Shown: positions 8,234 to 15,712 of the stretch, piece by piece
Layout of the letters: each line of letters opens with the position of its first letter
Numbering within the stretch: position 1 is the first letter of the stretch
DNA from: an uncultured Azospirillum sp.
GTDB lineage: Bacteria; Pseudomonadota; Alphaproteobacteria; RF32; CAG-239
NCBI GenBank assembly: GCA_900538765.1
Contig: UQAB01000025.1
Span: 1-29,273, forward strand
DNA: 29,273 nucleotides
Reading direction: 5' to 3'
The notes under the pieces: model-generated
Databases searched by the model: none
What the model was told of the DNA's origin: nothing
What the model saw: the letters and a program-made list of their open reading frames with translations, nothing else
Made by a program: the position numbers and the translations under genes

Positions 8234-8270
8234 AAAAGCTCCGCAGCTCATTAGTTGCGGGGCTTTTTTT
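8234..8270 (+). terminator. Terminator of autotransporter 1
   Basis: AAAGCTCCGCA (8235-8245) pairs with TGCGGGGCTTT (8256-8266) with one wobble, followed by a T run. Confidence 0.85.
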
Positions 8271-8287
8271 GTTACTTAATTTTCATA

Positions 8288-8318
8288 TAAAAAAGCCCGG
8301 TTTAACACCAGGCTTTTT
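8288..8318 (-). terminator. Terminator of tRNA-Asp
   Basis: On the minus strand an 11-bp stem (8308-8318 with 8290-8300) is perfect with one U-G wobble and ends in a T run. It starts 3 nt after the tRNA 3' end. Confidence 0.75.
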
Positions 8319-8320
8319 AA

Positions 8321-8397
8321 TGGCGGGAGCGACGAGGCTCGAACTCGCGACCCCATGCGTGACAGGCATGTATTCTAACCAACTGAACTACGCCCCC
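8321..8397 (-). tRNA. tRNA-Asp (GTC)
   Basis: A 77-nt cloverleaf on the minus strand with the 3' CCA encoded. The acceptor GGGGGCG pairs with CGCTCCC. The anticodon arm ATGC-CTGTCAC-GCAT gives anticodon GTC. The T arm contains GAGTTCGAGCCTC. A promoter, terminator and short leader frame it as an independent unit. Confidence 0.97.
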
Positions 8398-8414
8398 ATT
8401 TAATTTCGAATATG

Positions 8415-8443
8415 TTTATACATGACGTTTTTTATAATTGCAA
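8415..8443 (-). promoter_or_regulatory. Promoter of tRNA-Asp
   Basis: On the minus strand: TTGCAA (8438-8443), 17 nt, TATAAA (8415-8420). The predicted start is about 10 nt upstream of the tRNA. Confidence 0.6.
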
Positions 8444-8534
8444 GCACTTTTTTCAAAAAAAAATAAAAATTATAAAATTATTAATAAAATTAAGCTATTA
8501 GCTATATTTATACACACCAAAAAGATTATTTACT

Positions 8535-8562
8535 TTGCTTTTGGAATAAAGGATAATATAGT
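8535..8562 (+). promoter_or_regulatory. Candidate promoter of the M23 peptidase gene
   Basis: TTGCTT (8535-8540), 16 nt, TATAGT (8557-8562). The remaining sequence of this gap (8444-8600) is AT-rich with no other feature seen. Confidence 0.4.
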
Positions 8563-8603
8563 TCCCTGAGTATTTTGTACTCCGATGGAAATATTAAATT
8601 AGC

Positions 8604-10097
8604 GTGGAAATTATGAATTTGTCACATTTTTGTAAGAAGCTTAAAGCAAAATTAGGCGCGGCGTCTGACGAAAAACTCTCCCTGCCTGAAAAGCTTAATA
8701 AATATATGAACATGAAACACAAAAACAAAATTTTGACGGGTGTTTATGCTTCTTTGATCGTTTTTGCCTTTGTATTGGCCGTTGCCAATCACAATGATGT
8801 CAGTGCGTCGGTTTCCCCGCAGGAAAATCTTGATTATTTGCTGCTTGAAAATTCCATTAACAGCAATTATACGTCAGAAACTGTTTATCCGGAGTCTTCT
8901 GTTGAAAATATCCGTTCTCTGTTTGAAATGGTCAATTATAAGGAAACAACCAAGACTATTGAACATGAAATAAAACTTTCCAAAGGCGATACGTTCATTA
9001 ATGTGCTGACTAAGCTCGGCATGGATTATAAATCGGCTCACGGCGTCTATTTGGAACTGAAAAAGGTATATAAGCCCGAAAATTTAAGAGCTGGGCAGAT
9101 TATCAAAATTACCACCACCATGGATACGGAACAGGATAAGCTTCTGTCGCTGGATAATGTCACAATTGAACCTCAGGCCGGTAAACGTTTTATTGTCGAA
9201 AAGGACGAAAACAACAATTATCAGGCCCGTCAGGAAAAGGACGACTTGATTCAGGAAGTCAAAGCGGCGGAAGGAACGATAAGCGGCGCCTTGTCAAACT
9301 CGATGAATAACGCCGGCGTTCCGAATAAAATCATTGCCAATTTCATTAATATTTTTGCTTACTCCATTGATTTTCGCCGAGATGTCCGTAAAGGTGACAA
9401 ATTTGAAATTATTTATGAAAACCACCTGACACCGTCCGGAGAACTGGTCAAAACCGGAAATATTCTCTATGCATCGCTGACTTTGAAAAAAGACAAGATT
9501 GCCCTGTATCGTTATAAAGATAAAAGTGGCAATGTTGATTATTATGACGAAAAAGGCTATGCCATGAAGAAAACGCTGCACCGCAAGCCTTTAGCTTTTC
9601 AGGCTGCCCGCATTTCTTCGCCTTTTGGCAAAAGACGCCACCCGATTAAAAAACAGATTATTGTACATTGGGGCGTTGACTATGCGGCGCCGCGCGGAAC
9701 GGCTATTTATGCCGGGGGCGACGGCGTTGTCCAAATGGCCAAATGGAACGGCGGTTATGGCAACTATGTTAAAATCCGCCATAACAGCGAATATTCGACG
9801 GCTTACGGCCATATGCAGAGGATAGCCAAGGGAATTCGCCCCGGCGTCCGCGTCAAGCAGGGACAAATCATCGGCTATGTCGGCAGTACCGGCCTGTCCA
9901 CCGGTCCGCACCTCCATTATGAGGTCGTTAAAAACGGCCGCCGCGTCAATCCGTTGACAATTAAAGCCGCTGCCGGGGAAAACCTGAAAGGCAAAACCCT
10001 CAAACACTTTAAGGCAACAGTCGCCGAGTTAAAAACAACCTATAAAACCATGTTTGCCAAGAATGATAAAAAAGAAGAAAAATTGGCAAGCAAGTAA
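8604..10097 (+). CDS. M23 family murein endopeptidase (LytM-type), membrane-anchored
   Basis: Zinc metallopeptidase expected to cut peptidoglycan cross-links in the periplasm, or to regulate such cutting. A cytosolic stretch of about 40 residues precedes one transmembrane anchor (about 43-62, GVYASLIVFAFVLAVA). The periplasmic part includes a LysM/OapA-like segment near 112-160 (SKGDTFINVLTKLGMDYKSA). The C-terminal M23 domain spans about 330-450. Metal ligands are visible in HWGVD near 355 and HLHYEV near 436, so the enzyme looks active. The start at 8604 is GTG; an in-frame ATG at 8613, preceded by TGGAAATT, is an equally likely start. It is a single-gene unit followed by a strong terminator. 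It could correspond to MepM/YebA-type endopeptidases; the symbol is left open. Confidence 0.93.
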   Translation: MEIMNLSHFCKKLKAKLGAASDEKLSLPEKLNKYMNMKHKNKILTGVYASLIVFAFVLAVANHNDVSASVSPQENLDYLLLENSINSNYTSETVYPESSVENIRSLFEMVNYKETTKTIEHEIKLSKGDTFINVLTKLGMDYKSAHGVYLELKKVYKPENLRAGQIIKITTTMDTEQDKLLSLDNVTIEPQAGKRFIVEKDENNNYQARQEKDDLIQEVKAAEGTISGALSNSMNNAGVPNKIIANFINIFAYSIDFRRDVRKGDKFEIIYENHLTPSGELVKTGNILYASLTLKKDKIALYRYKDKSGNVDYYDEKGYAMKKTLHRKPLAFQAARISSPFGKRRHPIKKQIIVHWGVDYAAPRGTAIYAGGDGVVQMAKWNGGYGNYVKIRHNSEYSTAYGHMQRIAKGIRPGVRVKQGQIIGYVGSTGLSTGPHLHYEVVKNGRRVNPLTIKAAAGENLKGKTLKHFKATVAELKTTYKTMFAKNDKKEEKLASK

Positions 10098-10103
10098 AAT
10101 AAC

Positions 10104-10136
10104 AAAGGCTTTCCTCAAGTAGGAAAGCCTTTTTTT
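10104..10136 (+). terminator. Terminator of the M23 peptidase gene
   Basis: AAAGGCTTTCCT (10104-10115) pairs perfectly with AGGAAAGCCTTT (10121-10132), followed by more T. Confidence 0.9.
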
Positions 10137-10149
10137 GTGAGAGATAAAA

Positions 10150-10938
10150 TTAAAACGCAATCACAGGCCTAACCGCAAGTTGACTATCCTTGTAATAAGA
10201 GTGGCATTTACTATCTCCTCCGGGAGCAATCCAACAAGCCCATCCTCCACCATCAGCTTGAGTTGAGGTCCAATGCCAGAATCCATCTTCAGTAATTACA
10301 GGCAATATTTCTCCATCAGCATTTCCTAAACCTCTATTAATTGTATAATAGTTGTTTATTAAAGAACGCATAATGCCGGCTGCCGGTAAACACCATTTAC
10401 CTTTAGTATCGGATGATGGTGAATAATTAATGGCTGTCCATGCTGCAGGATAAATAGCATATTCTTGATAGTTTGTCATGCTTATTGTATTACGACAGCT
10501 ATCAAAATCTTGTTCTGCTGTAGATGTGGTATAAGTCGGTAAATCAGGAACTTTCATATAATCAGTTTCAGTTACTAAAGCTCTTGTTCCCAAGCTATTT
10601 AAGGCAAGAGCTTGACCACAATTATCATTACCAATATAGACAACGACACCTATTGGCGTTTTGCCGCTGACTTTATCATTCGAGCAAGTGCCGTCATTAT
10701 TTAATATTTGTCCGATTTTACAGTTTTGGGCATAACCATTACAACTGCCTAACTCAGCTTTTGTAACTTTGGGGCAAGCCCAATATTCGCCGAACGGGCA
10801 TTTTAAGCCGCCTTCGCATGATTTTAATGACGTATAGCCCAGTTGTTGACAATCGGTAACAGCGCATTGCGCTGTGGCATATTGTGGAATTAAAAACAGA
10901 CTTGCTCCTAAAAGTAAAAAATTAAAGTTAGTATTCAT
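10150..10938 (-). CDS. Secreted cysteine-rich protein with FISUMP/DUF1566-like C-terminus
   Basis: A 262-aa exported protein. The start MNTNFNFLLL at 10938 is chosen over upstream starts because AGGAG lies 8 nt before it and a good signal peptide follows (cut after ATA, before QCAVTDC). Residues 22-80 are cysteine-rich (TDCQQLGYTSLKSC...LKCPFGEYWACPK). The C-terminal part has the pattern KGKWCLPAAG..., a FWHWTST segment and a terminal RPVIAF, resembling the Lcl/FISUMP/DUF1566 family of secreted lectin-like domains. It is about as long as, and clearly similar to, the protein at 27480-28271, and the fragment at 29058-29273 belongs to the same family. The function is unknown; an extracellular adhesive or host-interaction role is inference. 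It has its own sigma-70 promoter. Confidence 0.9.
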   Translation of the reverse strand: MNTNFNFLLLGASLFLIPQYATAQCAVTDCQQLGYTSLKSCEGGLKCPFGEYWACPKVTKAELGSCNGYAQNCKIGQILNNDGTCSNDKVSGKTPIGVVVYIGNDNCGQALALNSLGTRALVTETDYMKVPDLPTYTTSTAEQDFDSCRNTISMTNYQEYAIYPAAWTAINYSPSSDTKGKWCLPAAGIMRSLINNYYTINRGLGNADGEILPVITEDGFWHWTSTQADGGGWACWIAPGGDSKCHSYYKDSQLAVRPVIAF

Positions 10939-10965
10939 AATGAACTCTCCTGTATTTTTTTTGTT

Positions 10966-10994
10966 ATTATAACAGGAATGAGAGTGCAAATCAA
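10966..10994 (-). promoter_or_regulatory. Promoter of the secreted cysteine-rich gene
   Basis: On the minus strand: TTGATT (10989-10994), 17 nt, TATAAT (10966-10971). This leaves a short 5' UTR. The same TTGATT-N17-TATAAT arrangement precedes the paralogue at 28271. Confidence 0.75.
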
Positions 10995-11030
10995 ATATTA
11001 ATTTTAGTAGATTAAGAAAAAAATGACAAA

Positions 11031-11290
11031 CTGACAATAAGTAGCGACTGCATAAAATCACGGCGCATTATCATTATAAGGTTTTCGCTGATGCTGAATG
11101 TGACTGTAATAGAATATTTTAGGTCTAAAAATATTCTTATTTTTGGTCGCAATAATGCTCAACGACCAAGTTTATTAAAAGGGTTCAACACCCTCAGCGG
11201 CAAACTCTGCCGTGTAACATGATGAACAAATGGGTGCAATGATTTTCTTTGTGTTTATCAGTATTATCGCCTTTAACTGATAAACTTTAT
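11031..11290 (+). ncRNA. Candidate structured RNA of unknown family
   Basis: A gap of about 390 nt without a gene. It contains inverted repeats GAATATTTT/AAAATATTC (11112-11136), GGTCG/CGACC (11155-11167), AGGGT/ACCCT (11180-11194) and CGGCA/TGCCG (11198-11212). It ends in a 10-bp hairpin at 11253-11285 followed by TTTATCTTTCTTT. A weak promoter (CTGACA at 11031-11036, 16 nt, TAAAAT) could start it on the plus strand. Orientation is uncertain, and no tmRNA, 6S, SRP or RNase P signature was recognised. Confidence 0.3.
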
Positions 11291-11294
11291 CTTT
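11253..11294 (+). terminator. Hairpin with T-rich tail, probable terminator of the unknown RNA
   Basis: GTTTATCAGT (11253-11262) pairs with ACTGATAAAC (11276-11285), followed by a T-rich stretch. Confidence 0.5.
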
Positions 11295-11355
11295 CTTTAA
11301 ATTTCTGCTATTATAAATATCTACGGATATGTGTGTATGCTTAAGGAGAAATGTG

Positions 11356-11661
11356 ATGTGTTGTAAGGAAGTCAGGAGTTATTATGACGATAACCGCCTG
11401 CATGAAGTTTATGAAGTGTCGGACGACGGGATGAAAAACGGCAGTTATCGGTGCTTTGAAAAGAACGGCGCTCCGGAAATTTCCGCTTTCTATAAAGATG
11501 ACCGTCTGGACGGAGAATATACGCGTTATGACAGCCGTGGACAGGCATTGGAAAAGGCTTGCTATGTCAACGGACAACGGCATGGCGATGTTCTGCTCTA
11601 TGGCGAAAAGATTGCCGAATATAAAAACGGGGAACTTGTCTGGCGTAAATCCGCTGAATAA
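11356..11661 (+). CDS. Small MORN-repeat-like protein
   Basis: A 101-aa protein. The start at 11356 is preferred over the ATG at 11329 because AAGGAG lies 7 nt upstream of it. The sequence has repeated G-x-Y-x-x-Y/F-x-x-x-G-x-x units (KNGSYRCFEKNGAPE, LDGEYTRYDSRGQALE, RHGDVLLYGEKIAEYKNG). These match the MORN-like repeats of YwqK-type proteins, which form beta-sheets and act in protein contacts in several bacterial systems. There is no signal peptide. It stands alone; no toxin gene is adjacent, so an antitoxin role (suggested for some YwqK proteins) is not supported here. Confidence 0.8.
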   Translation: MCCKEVRSYYDDNRLHEVYEVSDDGMKNGSYRCFEKNGAPEISAFYKDDRLDGEYTRYDSRGQALEKACYVNGQRHGDVLLYGEKIAEYKNGELVWRKSAE

Positions 11662-11671
11662 AAAACGGTAC

Positions 11672-11707
11672 AAAGATAAAGAGCAGCCTGATTCTTCAGA
11701 CTGCTCT
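11672..11707 (-). terminator. Terminator of autotransporter 2
   Basis: AGAGCAG-N-CTGA (11680-11691) pairs with 11696-11707. The one mismatch on the plus strand is a G-U wobble on the minus strand, which also has the T-rich tail, so it serves the minus-strand gene ending at 11745. Confidence 0.7.
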
Positions 11708-11744
11708 CTAGGATATTATACGTGAAAAAACTATTTCTTAAGTG

Positions 11745-14700
11745 CTAGAACTTATATTTAGCGCTCAAGATACCGGAATGATCTTTATAATCATCACGGA
11801 ATTTACCTTCATAACCGGCAGATACTTCCCAAGCATCGTTCAGTTCTGCGGTTACGCCGGCGCCGGCTTCAACGCTGAAGCGGTCAAGCTTCTCGCCGTT
11901 GATGCGGTAGGTTGCGCCGTTTGCCAGAGCAACGTTGGAGTTGTTGTCCGGATCCATCAGGTCATAAGTCATGGCGACACGAGCTTCAGGACGGATGAAC
12001 ATACCGTTGTCGAGAGCAAAATCTCTGCTGGCTTTAACGCCGACAATACCGGTCAGGATATCCATATCGTCGCCGGAAATATGCTGGCCGGCCGTATCGG
12101 TATAGGATTTCTGCTTGATGTGAGTGTAACGCAAACCGGCCTGCGGTGTAACGTTCAGACCGCGGACACAGGCATCGTATCCGGTCATGGCCTGTAAGCC
12201 GTATGACTTAACATCATAGTCAGCTTTAACGCCGCCGAAGACTTTCTTGTGCTCGTCATAATCAGACATGCCGTAAGAAGCAATACCGTTAACAAACCAG
12301 TTGGAAGGTTTGTATTCACCATAAGCTATGAAAGTATGGGATTTGACGTCAATATTGCGGCGGTAAGCGTCAACATCGGTGTCGGTATAAGAATAAGAGA
12401 TACCTGCTTTGACGTCTTTGTTAATGGCTTTATGAATACCCATTGCAACGCCGGCAGAGTCGGAATCAAATCCTCTGGCCTTTGATGAGCTGTCCAGCTT
12501 AGAGTTGTTATACAGCCCCTGTACCCAGGTTGTAACTCCGGTCATGGCGCTGTCGCCGGAAGATTTTCCGTTGGCGGCAGAACTGATTGTTCCGCCGGAG
12601 AGCTGGGAAGAAACTGCGTCATAAGCATGAGCCAATGTGCTGTTTTCAACTGTGCGAACCATCGGTGCGGCCGTCGGAGCCAGAACTTCGGCCATAGCGG
12701 CTGCAGACTGTGTCTGGCCTCTCTGCAGTGAATTTGAGAATTCATGCGTAATAGCGTCAGAAGCGATAAATCCGGACTGCCCAGCCGTGAAAGCGGCCAA
12801 AACACCGGCCTGGTTAACGCCGACACCTGATTTGATCAAGTCGGCGGAAACGGCGGAAGCGTCTTTTTTGCTGATGCCGAGCTTGCCGTCTTTGAGTTCT
12901 GACTTGTCATAACTGTAAAGCAGATTGTCTTTAAGAGCCAGATTTCCTTCGGCGCTGCTTGCAAATTCAATGCCTTCTTTCAGGTCTTCGTTAGACAGTC
13001 CTTCGTCAAAAATCAGGTTCAGGTTGGACTGTTCGCCTTCGCCGGAAGCGGCCTTCAGACTGCCGTCAATTTTACCGTTGACGATTTTGTCGCCTTCCTC
13101 GCCGATACCGACGTTTAAGGTTGCGCCGTTGTCCAGAGTAACGTCAGATTTGTAAACATTTTTACCCAAATCCAAAACACCATGAGAAGCAACGTTAGTC
13201 TGTGCAATGCTGTATCCGGCTGTGTTGGCTTTGTCAGAAATTCTCAGTGTACCGTTAACGTCAAGAGTGCCTGTTTTGAACAGATTGTCAGCGGATGCGG
13301 AATCTAAAACAAAAGACTTGCCGTTGGCAACGGTTGTCGTAGTAACACTGGCGCCTTTGCCGAACAGAGAAGCGGAAGCTGCATCAGCGACAATATTCAG
13401 ATTAGCCAAATCGGTAATTTTTTCGATATAGGCCTTGGAACCTGTAACGTTAATTGTAGAGTCAGTACCTTCTTTGATGTTGGCTTCAATACGTCCGGCC
13501 AGGTCAATCTCTGTTGTATTCAAGCCATAGGTGGAATCATTGGTTGCCTTAATCAGACCGCCTTCGGCAACGGCAACTTTGCTGTTCTGCAAAGTCATCT
13601 GTGATTTATCTCTCTCTCCATTGCCATCGCCTAAAGCGCCTTGCAACAGCATACCGCCTTCGCCGATGTTAATTTCGGCATTGTTCAGCGTTGCGTCACC
13701 GTAGCTCAACAGCTGAGCGTTATTGCGCCATGTATCGCTTTTGTCATCTAACTGCGGACGTCCGGCATCGGGATTATTGCCGGCAATATTGATTTTAGTG
13801 GTTTTACCCTCGTCATTTTGAATATCCAGATAAACGGCATGAATGGCGGAACCGTTGCTGATGTTGATTTCCTCAACATTATTCAGGGCAACGGTATTTT
13901 CAGCCTTTTTATTGTATTCATCGCTAAGGCCGCTGATTAACTCGGCGCCGTTGGTGAGGTTAATGGAACCGCCGGTCTGAGTATACCCGCCGTTATATTT
14001 GCCGCCGTCTGAATTATAATCGCCGGCAATGTTAAATGTACCGTTGTTAGTGATTGTGCCGTTGTTGAAAATATCGGAAGCATTGGAGTTGGCGGTTGCG
14101 CCTTGCGCAATAGTTAATGCACCGGGCTTGCCGATAGTAAAGGAAGCCTCTTTTGCTTTATCAGCTTCTCCTTTACTCAGTATGCCATCTTCACCGCGGG
14201 TTAAACCTCCGGTCAAATCCAACATGCCGGAATTGACGTTAATCTGGCCGTTGACAATCGTTTCACGGGAAGCAATAGTGTTGTCGTTACCCTCGACATT
14301 AATGACGCCGCCTTCTTCAAGCACGACTTTACCATGGGAAGCCGGATTTGTATTGCTGGATGCCGCACGGATAATGCCCTCATTCATATTTACCGTACCG
14401 GCAATGGTAAGCGTGTTTACAATGTTGGGGTCTTCTTCACGCGTAACAAGAAGATGGCCGTCATTGGTCAGATTTATCGTTGATCCTTTCTGAATATTGA
14501 CGTTATCGCCACCGATAAAATTGCCTTTGCCGTCAACCGTTACGGTAGAGTTTTCAATCTGCAAATCATCAGCTTCAATGAAACGGTTTTGAGCATTATT
14601 GTTTTTAACCTCCCCGTTTTGAACACCTGAAATCGTAACAATGTCAGTCCATGATGCGCCCTTGCCGCTGTCAATATATTGATTCAACGCCTCTTGGGTG

Positions 14701-14789
14701 GTAATACTCACCGGGTCGGCAGCCAATACGCCGGAAGCCGTGAAGGTTGTGGCGACTAACGCTGTTGTAAATAGAAGATTTTTTTTCAT
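11745..14789 (-). CDS. Autotransporter (type V secretion), paralogue with a different passenger
   Basis: A 1014-aa outer-membrane autotransporter. The signal peptide (MKKNLLFTTALVATTFTA, cut after VLA) is nearly the same as in the gene at 5622. The passenger (about 25-745) is rich in Asn, Gly, Thr and Ile with beta-helix repeats such as GTINLTNDG, TLTIAGTVN and GNINV-type units. The beta-barrel spans about 750-1014, starting at WVQGLYNNSKL and ending in KYKF. Barrel and signal peptide are highly similar to the first autotransporter, while passengers show little similarity. The ribosome binding site AAGGAAG and spacing to the ATG are identical in the two genes. The gene sits behind the second copy of the structured leader and has its own terminator. 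Confidence 0.95.
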   Translation of the reverse strand: MKKNLLFTTALVATTFTASGVLAADPVSITTQEALNQYIDSGKGASWTDIVTISGVQNGEVKNNNAQNRFIEADDLQIENSTVTVDGKGNFIGGDNVNIQKGSTINLTNDGHLLVTREEDPNIVNTLTIAGTVNMNEGIIRAASSNTNPASHGKVVLEEGGVINVEGNDNTIASRETIVNGQINVNSGMLDLTGGLTRGEDGILSKGEADKAKEASFTIGKPGALTIAQGATANSNASDIFNNGTITNNGTFNIAGDYNSDGGKYNGGYTQTGGSINLTNGAELISGLSDEYNKKAENTVALNNVEEINISNGSAIHAVYLDIQNDEGKTTKINIAGNNPDAGRPQLDDKSDTWRNNAQLLSYGDATLNNAEINIGEGGMLLQGALGDGNGERDKSQMTLQNSKVAVAEGGLIKATNDSTYGLNTTEIDLAGRIEANIKEGTDSTINVTGSKAYIEKITDLANLNIVADAASASLFGKGASVTTTTVANGKSFVLDSASADNLFKTGTLDVNGTLRISDKANTAGYSIAQTNVASHGVLDLGKNVYKSDVTLDNGATLNVGIGEEGDKIVNGKIDGSLKAASGEGEQSNLNLIFDEGLSNEDLKEGIEFASSAEGNLALKDNLLYSYDKSELKDGKLGISKKDASAVSADLIKSGVGVNQAGVLAAFTAGQSGFIASDAITHEFSNSLQRGQTQSAAAMAEVLAPTAAPMVRTVENSTLAHAYDAVSSQLSGGTISSAANGKSSGDSAMTGVTTWVQGLYNNSKLDSSSKARGFDSDSAGVAMGIHKAINKDVKAGISYSYTDTDVDAYRRNIDVKSHTFIAYGEYKPSNWFVNGIASYGMSDYDEHKKVFGGVKADYDVKSYGLQAMTGYDACVRGLNVTPQAGLRYTHIKQKSYTDTAGQHISGDDMDILTGIVGVKASRDFALDNGMFIRPEARVAMTYDLMDPDNNSNVALANGATYRINGEKLDRFSVEAGAGVTAELNDAWEVSAGYEGKFRDDYKDHSGILSAKYKF

Positions 14790-14811
14790 ATGATTAAACT
14801 TCCTTTTATTT

Positions 14812-14844
14812 ATAAATAAAACAAAACCACCTTAAAAAGGTGGT
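14812..14844 (-). terminator. Leader-internal terminator hairpin, copy 2
   Basis: On the minus strand ACCACCTT (14844-14837) pairs with AAGGTGGT (14833-14826), followed by TTTGTTTTATTT, upstream of the autotransporter ribosome binding site. Confidence 0.7.
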
Positions 14845-14889
14845 CGGAGAGTTCGAAAATCATATCTCATAAAATGACTCTTTTAACCT

Positions 14890-14934
14890 TTAAAACCATA
14901 TTTTTTCAAGGATAGGTATATGGTTCTTGAACAT
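14890..14934 (-). CDS. Possible leader peptide inside the attenuator, copy 2
   Basis: A fourteen-codon ORF, MFKNHIPILEKIWF, inside hairpin B. Its ATG is 10 nt after GGGGAG, exactly as in copy 1, and its TAA lies just before the 3' arm of hairpin B. The peptide sequence is not conserved with copy 1, although both are rich in aromatic residues. Translation is unproven. Confidence 0.3.
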   Translation of the reverse strand: MFKNHIPILEKIWF

Positions 14935-15283
14935 ACGTTAAAAGCTCCCCGACCATATTACTATGAATCGGGGATATATTCTATCGTTAGCGGGATAATA
15001 CTAACAATTTCACGATGCTATATCCCTTAACACCGTATGAGATAGAGCTTTCGACAGCCCCGTACCTTTTTAGTACTAAGTACAAAAAATATTTTTTGCA
15101 CCTGTAAGTTACACTACATGAAGAATAATAAATATGCAATCAAAAAAAACAAAAAGTACAAATATATTTAAAAATCAAGAAATAATATGTTGTTTCTTTT
15201 CTGTTTTGCCTTTGCGGTGATAATATATTTCTTGCCAAGACCAAACGGATAAGCTACAACGGAAAAACAGCCAGGAGGGAAAT

Positions 15284-15712
15284 ATGAACCGTGAAATACA
15301 AGAAAAAGACGAAAAGCAACCTGGAAAATGGAAACGGGTAGGGCGATTCTGTTTGAAATATCCGGTGAGCATTTTGTTTGCGCTGGCCATTGCTTATTAT
15401 GCCGTGCAGGTTTATGTTTTTGACATTAACCCGTTTATAAACAGATTAATTGTCTATGGGCTTGCCGTTTTGTGGATTCTGTGGCTTGTGGCGCGCCACA
15501 TGGTCAAGTTGTTCTTGCTGCTGTTGTTTGCGGGCGTTTTGCTCTATGGCTGGAATTGGTATGCTACCCGGGAAATCAGAAAATGTGAAGAAAGCGGAAA
15601 AGTCTGGAATAAGGAAACAAAATCCTGTGAAGAGAAAAAAACTATAATGCAGCGCATAGAACTTTTGCTGAATAAATATCTCCCTCTTTCAGAAAGTCAA
15701 AAACATGAATAA
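15284..15712 (+). CDS. Small inner-membrane protein with C-terminal cysteine pair
   Basis: 142 aa with a strong ribosome binding site (AGGAGG) before the ATG. A basic, charged N-terminus is followed by about three hydrophobic segments: residues 26-45 (YPVSILFALAIAYYAVQVYV), 54-69 (RLIVYGLAVLWILWLV) and 73-90. The tail has a CEESGKVWNKETKSCEEK motif; this Cys-x-x-SGKVWN...Cys pattern is seen in small exported proteins, but I cannot name a family. The last 8 bases overlap the next gene, so the two are co-translated. Confidence 0.8.
   Translation: MNREIQEKDEKQPGKWKRVGRFCLKYPVSILFALAIAYYAVQVYVFDINPFINRLIVYGLAVLWILWLVARHMVKLFLLLLFAGVLLYGWNWYATREIRKCEESGKVWNKETKSCEEKKTIMQRIELLLNKYLPLSESQKHE

Larger units (their letters stand above)
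14790..15100 (-). promoter_or_regulatory. Structured leader RNA (attenuator/riboswitch-like), copy 2
   Basis: Same helix order as 5309-5621, read on the minus strand: H1 15098-15083 (CAAAAA/TTTTTG), H2 15076-15062 (GTACT/GGTAC), H3 15060-15045 (GGGC/GCTC), H4 15034-15013 (CGGTGTTA/TAGCATCG), H5 15007-14984 (TTGTTAG/CTAACGA), hairpin A 14973-14947. Hairpin B is 14944-14880 (CTTTTAAC/GTTAAAAG) and hairpin C 14879-14858 (AGTCAT/ATGATT). The alternate pairing joins GGTCGGGGAG 14954-14945 with CTCTCCGACC 14851-14842. Many arms differ from copy 1 but still pair. Loop lengths in H3 (8) and C (10), and the 6-nt linker before CTCTCC, are the same in both. A possible promoter is TTGCAT (15134-15139), 17 nt, TAGTGT (15111-15116). 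The rest of the gap up to 15283 is AT-rich and shows nothing else clear. Confidence 0.8.

Noticed and set aside
11180..11194. GGGTTCAACACCC as a tRNA T arm
   Set aside because: The loop resembles a T loop, but no acceptor, D or anticodon arms can be drawn around it.
11742..12197. Plus-strand frames opposite autotransporter 2
   Set aside because: Antisense to the barrel domain; no start signals or domains.
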